Positions 6,577-8,906 of a DNA stretch of 8,906 bases are shown piece by piece. The stretch comes from Candidatus Omnitrophota bacterium (GTDB taxonomy: Bacteria > Omnitrophota > Gorgyraeia > Gygaellales > Profunditerraquicolaceae): assembly GCA_028714595.1 (NCBI GenBank), contig JAQTMD010000057.1, forward strand, positions 1-8,906. The letters are read 5' to 3'. Both the position numbers and the translations under genes were made by a program. Position 1 is the stretch's first letter, and each line of letters starts with the position of its first letter. The notes beneath the pieces were generated by a model. That model was given only the letters and a program-made list of their open reading frames with translations, was not told the origin of the DNA and ran no database searches.

Positions 6577-6611
6577 ATGAGGTATGGAGCGCGAATTGCT
6601 CCATACCTCAT
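6577..6611 (-). terminator. Perfect 14-bp hairpin at the rluD stop, probable 3'-end structure
   Basis: ATGAGGTATGGAGC (6577-6590) and GCTCCATACCTCAT (6598-6611) are exact reverse complements around a 7-base loop. In the minus-strand transcript the rluD stop codon (6610-6608) lies in the 5' arm. The hairpin closes the ileS-rluD operon ahead of the next promoter, so termination or 3'-end protection is the natural reading. No T run follows immediately: the downstream bases are CTACTCATTGAAAAAAATC, with five T about 27 bases later. It is therefore not a canonical intrinsic terminator. Confidence 0.5.
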
Positions 6612-7519
6612 GGCCTGCGCATGTACTCCGTGAACTCCTTAGGCACCGGGCTTTCAAAGTCGACGAATTTTCCCGTTGTAGGATGAATAAAACCCAAGTA
6701 TTTGGCATGCAGGGCCATGCGCACAAACCGGTTGTTCGTGCCGTAAGTGTCATCCCCGAGTACCGGATGCCCGATATGCGAAAGATGCACGCGCAGCTGG
6801 TGGGTCCTGCCGGTGAACGGATGCAATTCCAGGAGGCTTGCATCCTCCATGCGTTTGAGTGTCTTATAGTAGGTGCGCGCATACCGGGTCTTGGTATCAA
6901 AACCGACTGCCTGGCGTTTGCGCTTATAGGGGTGGCGGCCGATGGGCAGTTCGATCACGTTCTCGTTGAACGCGACGCGCCCTTTGACAAGGGCGATGTA
7001 CGTGCGTTTGATCGTATGAGCCGCAAATTGCTTTGCCAGGTCAAGGTGCGCGACATTGGTCTTGGCCACCACCATCACCCCCGATGTCTCTTTGTCCAGA
7101 CGGTGCACGATGCCCGGCCGGTCAGGGTTGATGTCCGAGAGCGGTTTGACGCTGTAGAGCAGGGCGTTGACCAGCGTATGGCTCCTGTTGCCCGGGGCAG
7201 GATGAACCACCAGGCCGCCGGGTTTGTCTATCACCGCTAGATCCCGGTCCTCATACAGGACTTTCAGGGGGATCTTCTCCGCCTCAAGGGCCTGCGGCAT
7301 TTTTTCCGGGACCGACAGACAGATACGTTCGCGTGATTTTAGTTTGTAATGGGGTTTGGAGACCGGATTACCGTCGACAATGACGGATTTCCTTGAGATG
7401 AGCTGCTGAAGGAAGGTGCGCGAAAGCCCGAGTCTGCGCTCTGCGGCAAATTCGGCAAGCGCCACATCCAGACGCTTGCCTGCTGCTTCGGCAGGGACAG
7501 TAAATGAATATTCCTGCAT
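6608..7519 (-). CDS. rluD: RluA-family 23S rRNA pseudouridine synthase (RluD-like)
   Basis: Isomerises specific uridines to pseudouridine in large-subunit rRNA; RluD of E. coli acts on helix 69 (U1911/1915/1917). The product has 303 residues, near the family's ~320. An S4 RNA-binding domain occupies ~14-75 (GKRLDVALAEF, SRTFLQQLISRKSVIVDG), followed by the catalytic domain with VIDKPGGLVVHPAPG (97-111), the signature HRLDKETSG (139-147) with catalytic Asp142, then RTYIALVKG and GRTHQLRVHLSHIGHPVLGD. The S4 domain plus the HPAPG form favour RluD over RluA or RluC, but the exact target uridines cannot be read from sequence. GGGAG about 5 bases before the ATG serves as ribosome binding site. It lies 54 bp after lspA, probably in the same transcript. 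Confidence 0.9.
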   Translation of the reverse strand: MQEYSFTVPAEAAGKRLDVALAEFAAERRLGLSRTFLQQLISRKSVIVDGNPVSKPHYKLKSRERICLSVPEKMPQALEAEKIPLKVLYEDRDLAVIDKPGGLVVHPAPGNRSHTLVNALLYSVKPLSDINPDRPGIVHRLDKETSGVMVVAKTNVAHLDLAKQFAAHTIKRTYIALVKGRVAFNENVIELPIGRHPYKRKRQAVGFDTKTRYARTYYKTLKRMEDASLLELHPFTGRTHQLRVHLSHIGHPVLGDDTYGTNNRFVRMALHAKYLGFIHPTTGKFVDFESPVPKEFTEYMRRP

Positions 7520-7528
7520 CGCGCTCCC

Positions 7529-7546
7529 GAAGGGGACAGTCCCTTC
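7529..7546. repeat. Short palindrome between lspA and rluD, REP-like
   Basis: The core GGGACAGTCCC (7533-7543) is a perfect 5-bp-arm palindrome around one base, and the pairing extends outward through a G/T position to A7531/T7545. In the rluD leader RNA it would form a small hairpin 12 bases before the ribosome binding site or overlapping its edge. GGGGACAG(T)CCCC-type palindromes are common dispersed repeats in some bacterial genomes; only one copy is visible here, so repeat status is inferred. Confidence 0.45.
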
Positions 7547-7573
7547 ACGACCCCCTGGAGGGAATGCGCGGGG

Positions 7574-8041
7574 TCAGGAGGAAACGGTCCTGTTCTTTTT
7601 GCTGAGGCGGGAATCCCGCAGGAGCGAGATCCCCAACAGTATGGCGCCGATGGTGATGGCGCTGTCGGCGATATTGAAGACCGGCCAGACCTGCAGATCG
7701 ATAAAATCGACGACATAGCCGAACCGCAGCCGGTCGATGAGATTGCCGACGGCTCCGGCAAAGATAAGGCTCAATGCTGCGGCAGACATTGACCGGCGCT
7801 GGTCGGGTTTTATCTTGGTGAGGTTGACCAGGATCAGGACGATCGCCGCAAACGACGTGACGACGAACAATGCCAGTTGATCCCGCAGGATACCGAAGGC
7901 AGCGCCTTTGTTGTGGACCAGCGTCAGGTACAGGATACCTTTTATGACCGGGACCGGGTCGTGCAGCCGCAGGCGTGCGTCGAGGATGAACTTGGTGCCC
8001 TGGTCAAGGACGATAATCGCGATGATGACGAAACCGATCAT
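7574..8041 (-). CDS. lspA: Lipoprotein signal peptidase (signal peptidase II)
   Basis: Aspartyl protease of the inner membrane that removes signal peptides from diacylglyceryl-prolipoproteins. The frame is open much further upstream, but only the part from ATG 8041 (155 residues) looks like protein; the rest overlaps the zinc-finger gene in another frame. It has four membrane segments. Family boxes are LDQGTK (12-17), NKGAAFG (44-50), GNLIDRL (99-105) and FNIADSAI (122-129). Asp103 and Asp126 are the likely catalytic dyad. The length fits the family (~150-170). The start lies 13 bp after the stop of the preceding gene. No good Shine-Dalgarno is seen, so coupling to that gene is plausible. The product matures lipoproteins for the same envelope built by the mre genes. 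Confidence 0.95.
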   Translation of the reverse strand: MIGFVIIAIIVLDQGTKFILDARLRLHDPVPVIKGILYLTLVHNKGAAFGILRDQLALFVVTSFAAIVLILVNLTKIKPDQRRSMSAAALSLIFAGAVGNLIDRLRFGYVVDFIDLQVWPVFNIADSAITIGAILLGISLLRDSRLSKKNRTVSS

Positions 8042-8054
8042 TCGGAAGGAAAGG

Positions 8055-8435
8055 CTATTTCTTCTCTTTTTTTTCCTGGCATGCCAGGCAGAGGCGCGCG
8101 TAGGGAAGCGCCTTGAGCCTGTTCTTGGAAATAAGAGACTTGCAGTCTTCGCAGATGCCGAACGTGCCGTCTTCGATGCGTTTGAGGGCATCGTCCAGTT
8201 CGTAGAGCAACTCACGCTCATTGGAGGCCATGCCGAGCGCGAACTCGCGGTCATAGGTATCGGTGGCGACATCCGCCATATGGAAGGTATACCCCGAGAT
8301 ATCTCCCGCAGCATCTTTCTGGGATTTCTTGGTGTCCGCGGCGATATGATCGAGCGAATCGATGATCTCGTTCTTGCTCTTGGTGATCAATTTTTTGTAT
8401 TCTTCGAGCTCTTTTTTCTCCAGTTTCTTTTTCAA
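8055..8435 (-). CDS. DksA/TraR-family zinc-finger protein
   Basis: Small regulator of the DksA/TraR family, whose members bind RNA polymerase through the secondary channel and alter promoter response, often with ppGpp. The 126-residue product has an N-terminal helical region rich in Lys/Glu (1-45), an acidic segment HMADVATDTYDRE (52-64) in the place of the DksA coiled-coil tip (Asp55 and Asp59 are candidate tip aspartates), a second helix (72-90), and a four-cysteine zinc finger C95-x2-C98-x17-C116-x2-C119 inside GTFGICEDCKSLISKNRLKA. The start is TTG at 8435, chosen because GGGGAGG lies 8 bases upstream and no ATG or GTG fits. It follows ileS by 15 bp and precedes lspA by 13 bp. Whether it acts as true DksA or as a short TraR/YocK-like relative is open, so I give no symbol. 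Confidence 0.9.
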   Translation of the reverse strand: MKKKLEKKELEEYKKLITKSKNEIIDSLDHIAADTKKSQKDAAGDISGYTFHMADVATDTYDREFALGMASNERELLYELDDALKRIEDGTFGICEDCKSLISKNRLKALPYARLCLACQEKKEKK

Positions 8436-8443
8436 GGTATGTT

Positions 8444-8450
8444 CCTCCCC
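8444..8450 (-). promoter_or_regulatory. Ribosome binding site fixing the TTG start of the zinc-finger gene
   Basis: GGGGAGG on the minus strand directly after the ileS TAA, 8 bases before TTG at 8435. Its strength makes the non-ATG start credible. Confidence 0.8.
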
Positions 8451-8906
8451 TTATGCGTTCGTTTGTTGTCGCACTACCTGCAGGCACTTTCTGCAGAGCG
8501 TCGCATGAGCCGCATCCGTGCCTACCGTGGGGTCGTAATTCCAACAGCGCTCGCATTTCGCGCCGTCGGCTTTCTCCACGACGATGCCGAGGCCCGGCGC
8601 GCCGCCGGAAACGACAGCCGGATCAAGTTCGTCGACCTTCGTGAGGGCGACCCGCGATACCTTGAAAATCTCCGGCAAATCTTCCGTCAGGCTTTCTACA
8701 TATTTATACCAATTACTATCGTTTGTCAATAGATTTATTTTGGCGTCGAACGAGCTGCCGATTACGCCGGCCGCGCGCTTTTCCTCGAGCAGTTTGGTAA
8801 CGGCAGGTACCAGCGCCATGACCCGCTCGACCTCGTCCGCGCGGGAAGCCGTTGCCGCGGGCAAGCCGAGCCGCTCGAGCATCCCGGCAGGATCAGGCCA
8901 ATCCAA
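8451..8906 (-). CDS. ileS: Isoleucyl-tRNA synthetase, C-terminal part (5' end beyond window)
   Basis: Charges tRNA-Ile with isoleucine in the cytoplasm. Only the last 151 codons are present; the frame is open at the right edge, and the TTG there is an internal codon, not a start. The visible part covers the end of the anticodon-binding region (residues ~1-60 of the fragment, with a GSSFDAKINLL block like the family's GSSLEAKV) and the C-terminal zinc-binding module: C118-x2-C121 in CERCWNY and C138-x2-C141 in LCRKC. Retaining the CERCW zinc finger is typical of bacterial IleS, and the C-terminus is complete. It is the first visible gene of the ileS / zinc-finger / lspA / rluD run; ileS next to lspA is a recurring arrangement in many bacteria. 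Confidence 0.95.
   Translation of the reverse strand: MDWPDPAGMLERLGLPAATASRADEVERVMALVPAVTKLLEEKRAAGVIGSSFDAKINLLTNDSNWYKYVESLTEDLPEIFKVSRVALTKVDELDPAVVSGGAPGLGIVVEKADGAKCERCWNYDPTVGTDAAHATLCRKCLQVVRQQTNA

Noticed and set aside
8042..8314. N-terminal extension of lspA in the same open frame
   Set aside because: This part overlaps the zinc-finger gene in another frame and reads as Ser/Arg/Pro-rich nonsense. LspA homology begins at the ATG at 8041.
8906..8906. TTG at the right edge as the start of a 151-residue protein
   Set aside because: The frame matches the C-terminal part of IleS and is open at the window edge, so TTG is an internal leucine codon.
1..8906. CRISPR array, tRNA, rRNA, insertion sequence or phage genes
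   Set aside because: I saw no spaced direct repeats, no clover-leaf candidates, no rRNA-like segments and no transposase or phage proteins.

Overview
The window is ordinary chromosomal DNA from a bacterium. It carries ten protein genes, all on the minus strand, so transcription runs from high to low coordinates. The gene set (mreB, mreC, mreD and a class B penicillin-binding protein 2, with lipoprotein signal peptidase) indicates a peptidoglycan-walled cell that elongates, probably Gram-negative. Base composition is moderately GC-rich. I cannot fix the phylum from sequence alone. The ileS / DksA-TraR zinc finger / lspA / rluD order and the lysine-rich coiled-coil envelope protein suggest Omnitrophota or another PVC- or deltaproteobacteria-like lineage, but this is a low-confidence guess. 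I see no mobile element, CRISPR array, tRNA or rRNA.

Layout from right to left, in the direction of transcription. (1) 8906-6608 is a likely operon: the 3' end of ileS (cut by the window edge), a DksA/TraR-type zinc-finger gene with a TTG start, lspA, and an rluD-like pseudouridine synthase. It ends in a perfect 14-bp inverted repeat that contains the rluD stop codon. (2) 6486-4312 is a two-gene unit with its own extended -10 promoter. It holds an unnamed membrane-anchored coiled-coil protein, and aroA (EPSP synthase) starts directly on the base after that gene's stop. (3) 4311-3993 is a 319-bp gene-free stretch. It holds two large inverted-repeat structures, then a near-consensus sigma-70-type promoter whose -10 region lies inside a perfect 9-bp dyad, then the mreB ribosome binding site. 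(4) 3992-1 is the cell-shape operon mreB-mreC-mreD-mrdA. The last three genes are joined by ATGA stop/start overlaps, and mrdA runs off the left edge.

The genes fall into three themes. Envelope elongation: MreB filaments, the MreC/MreD scaffold and the PBP2 transpeptidase form the core of the elongasome (rodA is not in the window). Envelope and lipoprotein maturation: LspA and the coiled-coil protein. Translation, RNA and core metabolism: IleS, RluD-like, the DksA-like regulator and AroA. The points most worth a second look are the MreC-like architecture of the coiled-coil protein beside aroA, the dyad over the mreB promoter, and the competing hairpins between aroA and mreB.
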